A stretch of DNA of 17,878 nt from UBA4292 sp002395865 (GTDB taxonomy: Bacteria > Bacillota > Clostridia > Lachnospirales > Lachnospiraceae), in NCBI GenBank assembly GCA_946533395.1, contig CAMNBU010000043.1, positions 1-17,878 of the forward strand. Direction: 5' to 3'. The position numbers and the translations under genes are program-made. The notes below the pieces were generated by a model. The model searched no databases, was not told where the DNA came from, and saw only the letters and a list, made by a program, of their open reading frames with translations. How positions within the stretch are numbered: position 1 is the stretch's first letter; each line of letters opens with the position of its first letter. Shown one piece after another: positions 6,936 to 14,306 of this stretch.

Positions 6936-7774
6936 TGGAGATATTGACCGCGAAGACAGCAGGCTTTTGCTTCGGTGTGAAGCGTGCTGTGGATTTCGTG
7001 TATGGTGAGACCAAGTCAGGCGAGAAGCCCATCTACACCTTCGGACCGATCATCCATAACAAGGAAGTCGTAAAAGAGATGGAGGAGATGGGTGTATCGG
7101 TCCTTCCCGAGGAAGTGCCTTCGGAGGGAAATGGAACTGTCATCATCAGATCCCACGGCGTCAGCAGGGAAGTATACGAGGGGCTTGAGAGAGCCGGCTA
7201 CAAGGTGTGCGACGCGACATGCCCCTTCGTCAAGAAGATACACAGGATCGTTTCGGAGAAGAGCGCAGAGGGATACAACATACTCATTGCCGGTGATCCC
7301 GTGCATCCGGAGGTAAAAGGCATCATAGGATGGAGCCGGGGACCGGTCATGGCGATATCCGAACCCGATGATATAGACCGGATTCCGGAGGATTTTCTTC
7401 GGAAAACATGTCTTGTGGCCCAGACAACATTTAATTACAATAAATTTCAACTTTTTGTTGCAAAATTGCAAAAAAAAGGTTATGATATATCGGTATATAA
7501 TTCTATTTGCAATGCGACTAAGGAAAGGCAGGCCGAAGCCAGGCAGCTCTCATCACAGACCGACTGTATGATAGTGGTCGGAGACGTGGGAAGCTCCAAC
7601 ACACAGAAGCTGTTCGAGATCTGCAAGAGCGAATGTCCGAACACACATCTGGTACAGACGGCAGATGATTTGGATGTCAGTTGGTTGGCGGGAGCAAAAA
7701 GGGTTGGTATAACAGCGGGAGCTTCGACACCGCACAAAATAATAGAGGAGGTTCAAACGAAATGTCAGATTTAA
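6935..7774 (+). CDS. ispH: 4-hydroxy-3-methylbut-2-enyl diphosphate reductase (IspH/LytB)
   Basis: This 279-residue iron-sulfur enzyme makes isopentenyl and dimethylallyl diphosphate in the last step of the MEP isoprenoid pathway. The three cluster cysteines are Cys12 (AGFCFGVKRA), Cys96 (CDATCPFV) and Cys192 (NSICNATKERQ). Substrate-binding histidines are His41 (IIHN), His74 (RSHGV) and His124 (GDPVHPEVKG), and AGASTP is near the C-terminus. Many Clostridia fuse IspH to ribosomal protein S1; here the stop lies just inside the start of rpsA (13-base overlap) in a different frame, so the genes are separate. A GGAGG site at 6925-6929 precedes the ATG. Codons at roughly 7427-7520 are strikingly AT-rich compared with the rest of the gene, although the protein sequence there looks normal. 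Confidence 0.95.
   Translation: MEILTAKTAGFCFGVKRAVDFVYGETKSGEKPIYTFGPIIHNKEVVKEMEEMGVSVLPEEVPSEGNGTVIIRSHGVSREVYEGLERAGYKVCDATCPFVKKIHRIVSEKSAEGYNILIAGDPVHPEVKGIIGWSRGPVMAISEPDDIDRIPEDFLRKTCLVAQTTFNYNKFQLFVAKLQKKGYDISVYNSICNATKERQAEARQLSSQTDCMIVVGDVGSSNTQKLFEICKSECPNTHLVQTADDLDVSWLAGAKRVGITAGASTPHKIIEEVQTKCQI
7458..7486 (+). promoter_or_regulatory. Possible internal promoter inside ispH for rpsA
   Basis: TTGCAA (7458-7463) and TATGAT (7481-7486) are 17 bases apart, with 4/6 and 5/6 matches to sigma-A consensus. They lie in an AT-rich patch that also contains a perfect TATAAT at 7496-7501. A start near 7493 would give rpsA a leader of about 270 bases. Support is sequence resemblance plus local composition only. 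Confidence 0.4.
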
Positions 7775-8877
7775 GTTTTGAACAGTTGTTGGACGAGTAC
7801 GATCCGAAAATTAAAACAGGAGAGGTGGTAACCGGTAAGGTCATCGATGTAAAGCCGGATGAGATAATATTGAACATCGGTTACAAAGCCGATGGCGTTG
7901 TCACAAGAAGTGAGTACACGACAGAGCCCGGTGCTGACCTCACAACAAAGGTCAAGGTCGGCGACGAGCTTACATGCAAGATCATCAAGCTCAATGACGG
8001 CGAGGGCCAGGTGCAGCTTTCTTACCGCAGACTTGCGGCTGAGAGAGGCAGCCAGAGACTTCAGGATGCATTTGACAACCATGAAGTTCTCAAAGCTAAG
8101 GTTAATCAGGTGCTTTCGGGCGGCCTTAGCGTAACAGTAGATGAGACGAGGGTATTCATCCCCGCCAGTCTCGTATCCGATACCTTCGAGAAGGATCTCA
8201 CAAAGTATCAGGATCAGGAGATCGAGTTCTACATCACAGAGTTCAATCCCAAGAAGAGACGCGTTATCGGTAACCGCAAGGAGCTAATCGTTGCTAAGAA
8301 GGAGAAGGCTCGCGAGGAACTGTTCTCACGCATCGCCGTAGGCATGATCGTTAACGGCAAGGTAAAGAACATCACCGATTTCGGCGCATTCGTCGATCTC
8401 GGCGGCGCGGACGGTCTCATCCACATCAGCGAGATGGGCTGGTCAAGACTTGAGAGCCCTAAGAAGGTGTTCAAGGTAGGCCAGGAGGTAGAGGCATTCA
8501 TCAGAGAGATCAAGGGCAATAAGATCGCTCTTTCCATGAAGTGGCCGGATCAGAATCCCTGGGCTAAGGCAGAAGAGAAATACGCTGTAGGTACTGTTGT
8601 AAAGGGCAAGGTAGTCCGCATGACAGAGTACGGCGCATTCGTAGAGCTTGAGGACGGCGTTGACGCACTCCTTCACGTATCTCAGATCGCAAATGAGCGC
8701 ATCGGCAAGCCCGCTGATGTTCTTTCCGTAGGTCAGGAGATCGAGGCTAAGGTCATCGACTTCAACAAGGAGGAGCACAAGATCAGCTTAAGCATCAGAG
8801 CTCTTCTTGAACCCGCTTCTGCAGATGAGGACACAGTTGCTTACAGCGACGATGAGCCCGCTGCTACAAAGGAGTAA
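7762..8877 (+). CDS. rpsA: Ribosomal protein S1-like RNA-binding protein, four S1 domains
   Basis: This 371-residue protein contains four S1 (OB-fold) domains at roughly 18-90, 105-172, 190-260 and 275-348, followed by an acidic tail. The third and fourth are the most canonical: ITDFGAFVDLGGADGLIHISEM and MTEYGAFVELEDGVDALLHVSQI. S1 proteins bind mRNA at the ribosome and help initiation; four-domain forms are usual in Firmicutes, against six in E. coli. The start at 7762 is preferred because GAGGAGG (7745-7751) lies 10 bases before it and MSDLSFEQLLDEY is a normal N-terminus; the frame is open upstream to 7669, inside ispH. Codon use (AAG, CTC/CTT, ATC, GTA) looks like that of a highly expressed gene. 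Three hairpins follow. Confidence 0.92.
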   Translation: MSDLSFEQLLDEYDPKIKTGEVVTGKVIDVKPDEIILNIGYKADGVVTRSEYTTEPGADLTTKVKVGDELTCKIIKLNDGEGQVQLSYRRLAAERGSQRLQDAFDNHEVLKAKVNQVLSGGLSVTVDETRVFIPASLVSDTFEKDLTKYQDQEIEFYITEFNPKKRRVIGNRKELIVAKKEKAREELFSRIAVGMIVNGKVKNITDFGAFVDLGGADGLIHISEMGWSRLESPKKVFKVGQEVEAFIREIKGNKIALSMKWPDQNPWAKAEEKYAVGTVVKGKVVRMTEYGAFVELEDGVDALLHVSQIANERIGKPADVLSVGQEIEAKVIDFNKEEHKISLSIRALLEPASADEDTVAYSDDEPAATKE

Positions 8878-8886
8878 CCATAAACG

Positions 8887-8926
8887 TACCCGACGCACAG
8901 GTGCATCGGGTAGACCCTTCGGGTCT
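8887..8926 (+). other. Two tandem hairpins preceding the rpsA terminator
   Basis: Bases 8887-8898 pair with 8901-8912 (one C-A mismatch, very tight loop). Immediately afterwards AGACCC (8912-8917) pairs with GGGTCT (8921-8926) around TTC. Neither is followed by a T-run. They could stabilise the rpsA mRNA end or assist the terminator that follows at 8930. Confidence 0.5.
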
Positions 8927-8929
8927 ATA

Positions 8930-8960
8930 AAAAGACCACACCCTCGGGTGTGGTCTTTTA
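8930..8960 (+). terminator. Strong intrinsic terminator after rpsA
   Basis: Bases 8930-8942 pair perfectly with 8947-8959 (13 bp, core GACCACACC / GGTGTGGTC) around a CTCG loop. The stem ends in an A-run on the 5' side and TTTT on the 3' side. It closes the flavoprotein-cmk-ispH-rpsA unit; the next start codon is only about 20 bases further on. Confidence 0.88.
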
Positions 8961-8979
8961 GAATACTTACAGAGTGATC

Positions 8980-9969
8980 ATGAAGATCTTTGAAGACAGA
9001 ATCTTAAATGACAATAAGCTGTTTGGAACACTGCCGGAAGACGCGTATTTTCTGGACATAGAGACCACGGGGCTTTCTCCGGCTACCTCACACATCTATC
9101 TGATAGGTGTGGCATATGCCTGCGGTGAAGAGGTGGTGATGAAGCAGTGGTTCGTGGAGAAGCTGACAGATGAGGCGCAGGCTCTTAAGGCTTATTCGGA
9201 GTTTGCTAAGGGCTTTGATACCTGCATACACTATAACGGAACGACATTTGACCTGCCGTTTTTAAGAAAATGCGCCAAGAGCTACTATATGGACCTGTAT
9301 GAGGCCAATAACAGCCTCGATCTGAAGACTGCGCTCGGGAGATATGCCTATGTGCTTAAGCCGGAGAGCTTCAGGCAGAGGGACGTGGAGACTGTGACAG
9401 GCTATATCAGAGAGGACGGATGTACCGGCGCGCAGCTGGTGGAGGTCTATGAGAAGTATGAGAAGGAGCCGACCGGGGAAGCTCCCCGGCTTCTTCTTTT
9501 GCATAATCATGACGATCTTCTCGGTATGATGCACATACATTCTCTGATGCAGCTTTCGCGTGTCGAAGAGGCACCTTTATGCGATGTATGTATCAATCTG
9601 TCAAATGGGTTTCATGCAACGGCCCGTATGGCAGGCATAATGCTGCCGCAACTGCGGGCGAGCGCTGACGGTTTCCTTCTGGAGATTAAAGGAGACAGGA
9701 TAAGCGTCGATGCCGTGCTGTACGAGGGAAGGGCAAGGTTTTATTTCGACGATTACAGAGACTACTATTATCTTCCCGATGAGGATATGGCCATACATAA
9801 GAGCGTAGGCGTGTATGTGGACAGCTCGAGAAGACAGAGGGCAAATGCGTATAACTGCTACCAGTATATCGATCCAGCGCTCATAACCGGTGCTCAGGCA
9901 CAGAGCTTTATCAGGATGGCGTGGAAGAGAATGCTGATCAAAAGAAACAAGAACAAAAGTTCGATTTAA
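8980..9969 (+). CDS. YprB-like RNase H-fold 3'-5' exonuclease domain protein
   Basis: Read from the ATG at 8980 this is 329 residues. The N-terminal domain (about 20-192) is an RNase H-like DEDDh exonuclease: FLDIETTGL gives Asp26 and Glu28, HYNGTTFDLPFL gives Asp91, and HNHDDL gives His175 and Asp179. This matches the YprB family (RNase_H_2), predicted to degrade nucleic acid; substrate and pathway are not established. The C-terminal 135 residues, with YYLPDEDMAIHKSVGVYVD, form a separate region with no activity I can name. A GTG at 8974 is an alternative start, but AGAG at 8971-8974 is better placed for the ATG. The gene begins right after the rpsA terminator; a TAGAAT (8959-8964) is the only -10-like element, without a -35 box. 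Confidence 0.78.
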   Translation: MKIFEDRILNDNKLFGTLPEDAYFLDIETTGLSPATSHIYLIGVAYACGEEVVMKQWFVEKLTDEAQALKAYSEFAKGFDTCIHYNGTTFDLPFLRKCAKSYYMDLYEANNSLDLKTALGRYAYVLKPESFRQRDVETVTGYIREDGCTGAQLVEVYEKYEKEPTGEAPRLLLLHNHDDLLGMMHIHSLMQLSRVEEAPLCDVCINLSNGFHATARMAGIMLPQLRASADGFLLEIKGDRISVDAVLYEGRARFYFDDYRDYYYLPDEDMAIHKSVGVYVDSSRRQRANAYNCYQYIDPALITGAQAQSFIRMAWKRMLIKRNKNKSSI

Positions 9970-9971
9970 TA

Positions 9972-10000
9972 TTGACACACTTGGCTCCATGAGGTATAAT
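9972..10000 (+). promoter_or_regulatory. Perfect-consensus sigma-A promoter of ruvAB
   Basis: TTGACA (9972-9977) and TATAAT (9995-10000) match consensus 12/12 with a 17-base spacer. The -35 begins 3 bases after the stop of the YprB-like gene. The expected start is near 10007, giving a leader of about 26 bases with an AAAGAGG ribosome site before the ruvA ATG. No GAAC-N4-GTTC LexA-type box is visible around it. Confidence 0.92.
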
Positions 10001-10032
10001 CACGGACGAAATACAAGTAAAGAGGCATTGAT

Positions 10033-10629
10033 ATGATAGCATCACTCAGGGGAAGAATCATATATAAGGACGCGGGAAGCGTCATCATCGAGTGCGCGGG
10101 TGTAGGTTACAGAGTCTATGTGACGGCAGATTTCCTTGCATCCTACGCGGTGGATGATGAGGCTCTTATGTTTACCTGTTTTTCAGTGAGGGAGGACGGT
10201 TGTTCGCTGTTCGGCTTCTCAGACATGGCCGATAAGGAGCTTTTCGAGAGAGTTATAGGTGTAAGCGGTATAGGTCCGAAGCTGGGCATGAGCATACTGT
10301 CGTTCATGGGCAGAAGCGGCCTTATAAATGCCGTGGCCACCTCTGACGCGAAGTCCATAGCAAAGACCCCCGGCATAGGCGCCAAGACCGCACAGAAGCT
10401 GATAATTGAGCTGCAGGATAAGATCGCGAAGGACGTGTTCGAGTCTCTGGGCGCGGGTGTTCCCGCAGGCTCGGGTTCAGCCATGAGCCAGTCCATGAAT
10501 GATGCTGTCGCGGCTCTTACGGCGCTCGGTTATTCGCAGACTGAGGCGCTTTCGGCCGTGAGATCGGTAGAGGGAGCTGCTGAGCTTGATACGGATGAGC
10601 TGCTGAGCCTGGCGCTGAAGAGGATCTGA
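10033..10629 (+). CDS. ruvA: Holliday junction DNA helicase subunit RuvA
   Basis: This 198-residue protein binds four-way DNA junctions as a tetramer and loads the RuvB motor during recombinational repair. Domain I is the N-terminal OB fold (MIASLRGRIIYKD..., about 1-62). Domain II carries two helix-hairpin-helix motifs, GVSGIGPKLGMSIL (76-89) and TPGIGAKTAQKLIIEL (112-127). After a Gly/Ser-rich linker (about 140-152) the RuvB-binding domain III covers about 154-198 (NDAVAALTALGYSQTEA). Length and order match the family. It lies behind a perfect-consensus promoter and is followed by ruvB after one base. No ruvC is in the window. Confidence 0.97.
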   Translation: MIASLRGRIIYKDAGSVIIECAGVGYRVYVTADFLASYAVDDEALMFTCFSVREDGCSLFGFSDMADKELFERVIGVSGIGPKLGMSILSFMGRSGLINAVATSDAKSIAKTPGIGAKTAQKLIIELQDKIAKDVFESLGAGVPAGSGSAMSQSMNDAVAALTALGYSQTEALSAVRSVEGAAELDTDELLSLALKRI

Positions 10630-10630
10630 T

Positions 10631-11635
10631 ATGGAGAAGAGACTTATCACTACCGAGGTTAAAAAGGAGGAGGAGGTCTTCGAGAACTCGCTCCGCCCGA
10701 AGGATCTGGCCCATTACATGGGGCAGGAGAAGTTAAAGGAGACGCTCGGCATATATATAAAGGCGGCCAGGGACAGGAAGGAACCGCTCGATCATCTTTT
10801 GTTCTACGGCCCTCCGGGACTCGGCAAGACCACACTTGCGGGTGTTATTGCCAATGAGATGGAGGCGGGTATAAAGATCACCAGCGGTCCCGCCATAGAG
10901 AAGCCCGGTGAGATGGCTGCGATACTGAATAATCTTAACGAGGGCGATATACTCTTTGTCGACGAGATACACAGGCTCAACAGGCAGGTGGAGGAGGTCA
11001 TGTACCCCGCGATGGAGGATTTCTCCATCGACATAGTCATAGGTAAGGGCGAGAGCGCGAGGTCCATCAGACTGAAGCTGCCCAGATTCACGCTTATAGG
11101 AGCCACGACGAGGGCGGGACTTTTAAGCGCTCCCCTTCGCGACCGCTTCGGCGTGGTCCACAGGATGGAGTACTATACAGTGGAGGAGCTCGAGAAGATC
11201 ATCAAGAGGTCGGCCTCCATACTGAATGTGAAGATAGAGGACGCGGGCGCAGCAGAGCTGGCCAGAAGGAGCAGGGGCACCCCCAGACTTGCGAATAGGC
11301 TCCTGAGGCGTGTGAGAGATTTCGCACAGGTAAAGTTCGACGGAGTGATCACCGGCGAGGCGGCGAATTATGCGCTGGATATCCTGGACGTGGACAAGCT
11401 CGGCCTTGATTTCGACGACAGAAGGATACTCGAGACCATCATAGTGAAGTTCTCGGGAGGTCCCGTGGGACTCGAGACTCTGGCTGTTGCGCTCGGAGAG
11501 GATGCGGGCACCCTGGAGGACGTATATGAGCCGTACCTTATCCAGAACGGTCTTCTCATGAGGACCTCGAGAGGTCGTGTGGCCACTGACAGGGCTTATG
11601 AGCATCTTGATGTGTTCAGGAAGAATCCGTTTTAG
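10631..11635 (+). CDS. ruvB: Holliday junction branch-migration motor RuvB
   Basis: This 334-residue AAA+ ATPase forms hexamers that pump DNA through RuvA-bound junctions. It has Walker A GPPGLGKTT (60-68), Walker B LFVDEIHRL (108-116, Asp111/Glu112), sensor 1 GATTRAG (157-163), the LRDRFG arginine-finger region (169-174), and sensor 2 RGTPRLANRLLRR. A C-terminal winged-helix domain follows, with GLETLAVALGED and EPYLIQNGLLMRTSRGR. The ATG follows the ruvA stop by one base, so the two are translationally coupled; there is no strong separate ribosome site. Length and all ATPase motifs are normal, and no convincing terminator is seen after it. Confidence 0.97.
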   Translation: MEKRLITTEVKKEEEVFENSLRPKDLAHYMGQEKLKETLGIYIKAARDRKEPLDHLLFYGPPGLGKTTLAGVIANEMEAGIKITSGPAIEKPGEMAAILNNLNEGDILFVDEIHRLNRQVEEVMYPAMEDFSIDIVIGKGESARSIRLKLPRFTLIGATTRAGLLSAPLRDRFGVVHRMEYYTVEELEKIIKRSASILNVKIEDAGAAELARRSRGTPRLANRLLRRVRDFAQVKFDGVITGEAANYALDILDVDKLGLDFDDRRILETIIVKFSGGPVGLETLAVALGEDAGTLEDVYEPYLIQNGLLMRTSRGRVATDRAYEHLDVFRKNPF

Positions 11636-11673
11636 TATTTACCGCGTTTAACGCATTTTTATCCACTTTTCGC

Positions 11674-11701
11674 TTGTAATCTGTGATTTTTCGGGTATAA
11701 T
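11674..11701 (+). promoter_or_regulatory. Sigma-A-type promoter of zapA
   Basis: TTGTAA (11674-11679, 4/6) and TATAAT (11696-11701, 6/6) are separated by 16 bases. They lie in an AT-rich gap of 85 bases between ruvB and zapA. The expected start is near 11708, about 25 bases before the zapA ATG. Confidence 0.75.
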
Positions 11702-11732
11702 CGTATATATAGATCACTCAGTGAGGTGTGCG

Positions 11733-12056
11733 ATGGATAACAAGAGATCGGCAGATGTCATAATCGGCGGTAAGGTATATACTATCAGCGGATACGAGGA
11801 GGAGGGATACCTCCAGAAGGTCGCCGCGTACATTAACGGCAAGATAAATGAGCTGCAGGGACACAGCGGCTTTATGAAACAGAGCCTCGACATGCAGAAT
11901 GCGCTCATACAGCTGAATATAGCGGACGATTATTTTAAAAAGCTGAGGGAGACTGAGGAGCTGAAGGCTAAACTGAAGGATCAGGACCGTGAGCTCTACA
12001 GCCTCAAGCATGAGCTTGTATCCCTTAAGATGAGAGGGATGCAGACAGATCAATAG
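11733..12056 (+). CDS. zapA: Cell division protein ZapA
   Basis: This 107-residue protein matches ZapA, a small coiled-coil protein that bundles FtsZ filaments at the division site. The N-terminal globular part reads DVIIGGKVYTISGYEEEGYLQKVAAYINGKI, the usual ZapA pattern. Residues about 70-104 (DYFKKLRETEELKAKLKDQDRELYSLKHEL) form a coiled coil. The ATG at 11733 is chosen because GAGGTG (11723-11728) is correctly spaced before it; a GTG at 11721 would add four residues and has no ribosome site. It has its own promoter and terminator. In many Clostridia zapA precedes a U32-family gene, as here, which supports the call. Confidence 0.9.
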   Translation: MDNKRSADVIIGGKVYTISGYEEEGYLQKVAAYINGKINELQGHSGFMKQSLDMQNALIQLNIADDYFKKLRETEELKAKLKDQDRELYSLKHELVSLKMRGMQTDQ

Positions 12057-12061
12057 TTTTC

Positions 12062-12096
12062 AAGGGGAGCCTGAGCGTTCCCCTTTAGTTCTTTTT
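12062..12096 (+). terminator. Intrinsic terminator after zapA
   Basis: AAGGGGAGC (12062-12070) pairs with GTTCCCCTT (12077-12085), a 9-bp stem with one G-U pair and a CTGAGC loop. A T-rich tail (TAGTTCTTTTT) follows. It lies between zapA and the U32 gene; some readthrough is likely because no clear promoter follows it. Confidence 0.75.
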
Positions 12097-12116
12097 GGAG
12101 AGCATTGCCAAACGAT

Positions 12117-14306
12117 ATGAGTAGAGAGATAGAACTGCTCGCTCCTGCGGGCTCCTTAAGTGCCATGCGCGCCGCATTTTCTGCAGGTGCCGACGCCGTA
12201 TACATCGGCGGCCCAAGATTCGGAGCGAGGGCATTTGCGGACAATCCGGATATTGAGGGCCTGTGCCGCGCCATCGATTATGCGCATATAAGAAACAGAA
12301 AGCTGTATCTCACGGTCAATACGCTTATCAAGGACAGTGAGCTGTACAGTGTATATGAACAGCTGCTTCCTCTTTATGAGAGGGGGCTGGATGCCGTGAT
12401 AGTGCAGGATCTGGGCGCGCTGAGGCTGATCAGGGAGGCGTTTCCGAAGCTTCATCTTCATGCAAGCACTCAGATGACTGCGAGCGGCGCGGGCGCAGCG
12501 AGGCTTCTTGAGAATATGGGTGCCAGCCGGATCGTGCTCCCGAGGGAGCTTTCTCTTAAGGAGATAGGCGAAGTGAGGAAGGGCTCGAAGCTGGAGATCG
12601 AGGTGTTCGTTCACGGAGCCATGTGCTATTGCTATTCGGGGCAATGCCTTTTTTCATCCATGGCCGGTGGAAGGAGCGGCAACAGGGGCAGATGCGCTCA
12701 GCCCTGTCGAATGGATTACCGCTACGGCACAGATGATGGATTGCTGAAAAATTGCCGTGAGGGCAGGCTTTTAAGCATGAGGGATCTGAATTCCCTTAAG
12801 CTGCTGTCGAAGATCATAGAGGCAGGGGCAGATTCGCTTAAGATAGAGGGCAGGATGAAGAGCCCTGAGTACACCGCAGGTGTAGTCTCGATCTACAGGA
12901 GATATCTCGATGAATATCTGGAGAGAGGAAGGGTGGCAGTCAGTGAAGATGACATAAGAAGACTGGCGGATCTGTTCAACCGTGACGGCTTCTGCGACGG
13001 ATATTTCGAGAGGCATAACGGCAAAAATATGATCGCGGTCTCTGCCACGCCTTTCAGAACGCATGACGACGGTTGGATGTCGCAGATAAAGAACAGATAC
13101 ATAGACAATGAGTGCAAGGCACCTGTTAAGCTTAAGATACAGGTCAGGGAGAATGAGCCTGTGAGTCTCGAGCTCAGCTGTGGCAGGGAGAAGTCGACTG
13201 TAAAAATGAGCCCGCCCCAGCCCGCTAAAAACGCTCCTACGGGAAGAGATGCTGTGATCAAGCAGATCGGCAGGCTTGGTGAGAGTGATTTTGCGGCAGA
13301 GACCATCGACGCGCAGGTGGATGACGGACTCTTTGTAAGCGTCGGCGAGCTGAATGACTTAAGGCGAAGGGGCGTCGAGGCACTGAGGAACAGGATCCTG
13401 GGGCGCTTTTCGAGAAAGGACGCGAAAGCGTACGAGCCCGGCATAACAGTCGATGACAAGGCGTGGGAAGAGCAGTCCGGGGCTGCAGTCGCGGAAGCGG
13501 CTTCAGAGCGCAGAAATACAAACGTATACAGCGCCTGCGTGAAAGATCGGGTGCAGCTCGATGCCGTAATTGGCTATGATGAGATAGAATACATCTATAT
13601 TGAGCCGGGACTTCATGACGATCTTGAGAATACTGCAAAGAAGATAAGAAGCGCAGGAAAAAAGGCATACATTCATTTTCCGAACATATTCAGGAGTGCC
13701 CAGAGGGAAAGATATGCGGGGCTTCTGGATACGATGAGAGGAGTCGGGCCGGACGGATATGTGGTCGGGAGCCAGGAGGCGCTGGCATTCGTAAGGGAGA
13801 ATGATCTTTCGGGTGAGATAGTATGCGATTTTTCTCTTCCGACATTTAACGATGCGGCGAAGGCACAGCTTAAGGAACTGGGCGCGGATGTGTTCACATC
13901 CTCACCCGAGCTTAACTCATCGGAGCTCTTTTCACAGGACAATGATGACCGCGAGCTGATCGTATACGGCCGCATACCACTCATGTATTCGGCCAATTGC
14001 TTAAACCTCACCACTTCCGGGTGCAGAAAGACTTCGGGAGGAGGCTTCGGAAGGCTTAAGGATAAGGACGGCAGGGTATTTCCGGTCGAATATGACTGCA
14101 AAAATTGCATCAATATCATTTATAACTGCCACATACTGTTTCTTGGTGACTATTCGGATGCCATTGAAAGGGCGGGCTATCTGCGAAGAAGAATCATGCT
14201 GACCGACGAGGACGGCGCGGGAAGCAGAGCCGCTGTGGAGGCAGTGCTGTCGGGCAGCAAGCCTGAGTTTATAACCAGAGGACATTTTAACAGAGGGGTA
14301 AAATAG
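12117..14306 (+). CDS. U32 family protein with two U32-like halves (candidate RNA-hydroxylation enzyme)
   Basis: This 729-residue protein opens with the U32 start IELLAPAGSLSAMRAAFSAGADAVYIGG. It contains the family signature EVFVHGAMCYCYSGQCLFSS (162-181) followed by GNRGRCAQPCR (188-198); Cys170, Cys177, Cys193 and Cys197 are candidate iron-sulfur ligands. KIEGRMKSPEY (242-252) is also typical. A middle region (about 350-480) probably corresponds to DUF3656. The last 250 residues form a second, diverged U32-like barrel with its own cysteine cluster (PLMYSANCLN, CKNCINIIYNC). Although named peptidase U32, characterised bacterial relatives (RlhA, TrhP, UbiU/V) act in RNA or ubiquinone hydroxylation; RlhA-like 23S rRNA modification is the best guess from length. 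GGAG at 12097-12100 is poorly spaced for the ATG (16 bases) and for a TTG at 12105 (4 bases), so the start is uncertain. The TAG overlaps the next GTG. Confidence 0.88.
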   Translation: MSREIELLAPAGSLSAMRAAFSAGADAVYIGGPRFGARAFADNPDIEGLCRAIDYAHIRNRKLYLTVNTLIKDSELYSVYEQLLPLYERGLDAVIVQDLGALRLIREAFPKLHLHASTQMTASGAGAARLLENMGASRIVLPRELSLKEIGEVRKGSKLEIEVFVHGAMCYCYSGQCLFSSMAGGRSGNRGRCAQPCRMDYRYGTDDGLLKNCREGRLLSMRDLNSLKLLSKIIEAGADSLKIEGRMKSPEYTAGVVSIYRRYLDEYLERGRVAVSEDDIRRLADLFNRDGFCDGYFERHNGKNMIAVSATPFRTHDDGWMSQIKNRYIDNECKAPVKLKIQVRENEPVSLELSCGREKSTVKMSPPQPAKNAPTGRDAVIKQIGRLGESDFAAETIDAQVDDGLFVSVGELNDLRRRGVEALRNRILGRFSRKDAKAYEPGITVDDKAWEEQSGAAVAEAASERRNTNVYSACVKDRVQLDAVIGYDEIEYIYIEPGLHDDLENTAKKIRSAGKKAYIHFPNIFRSAQRERYAGLLDTMRGVGPDGYVVGSQEALAFVRENDLSGEIVCDFSLPTFNDAAKAQLKELGADVFTSSPELNSSELFSQDNDDRELIVYGRIPLMYSANCLNLTTSGCRKTSGGGFGRLKDKDGRVFPVEYDCKNCINIIYNCHILFLGDYSDAIERAGYLRRRIMLTDEDGAGSRAAVEAVLSGSKPEFITRGHFNRGVK

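Noticed and set aside
7695..7703. CAAAAAGGG as a programmed -1 frameshift site joining IspH to S1
   Set aside because: It does not fit XXXYYYZ in the ispH frame, and rpsA has its own strong ribosome site and start.
7685..7713. TTGGCG-17-TATAAC as an rpsA promoter
   Set aside because: The -35 matches only 3 of 6; the patch at 7458-7501 is a better candidate.
7681..7761. Upstream 27-codon extension of rpsA
   Set aside because: It lies inside ispH and has no S1-family similarity; GAGGAGG at 7745-7751 points to the ATG at 7762.
11644..11660. GCGT-TTA-ACGC followed by a T-run as a terminator of ruvB
   Set aside because: A 4-bp stem is too weak to call an intrinsic terminator.
11714..11724. Inverted repeat TCACT-C-AGTGA overlapping the zapA leader as an operator
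   Set aside because: Very short and expected by chance; its right arm only touches the ribosome site.
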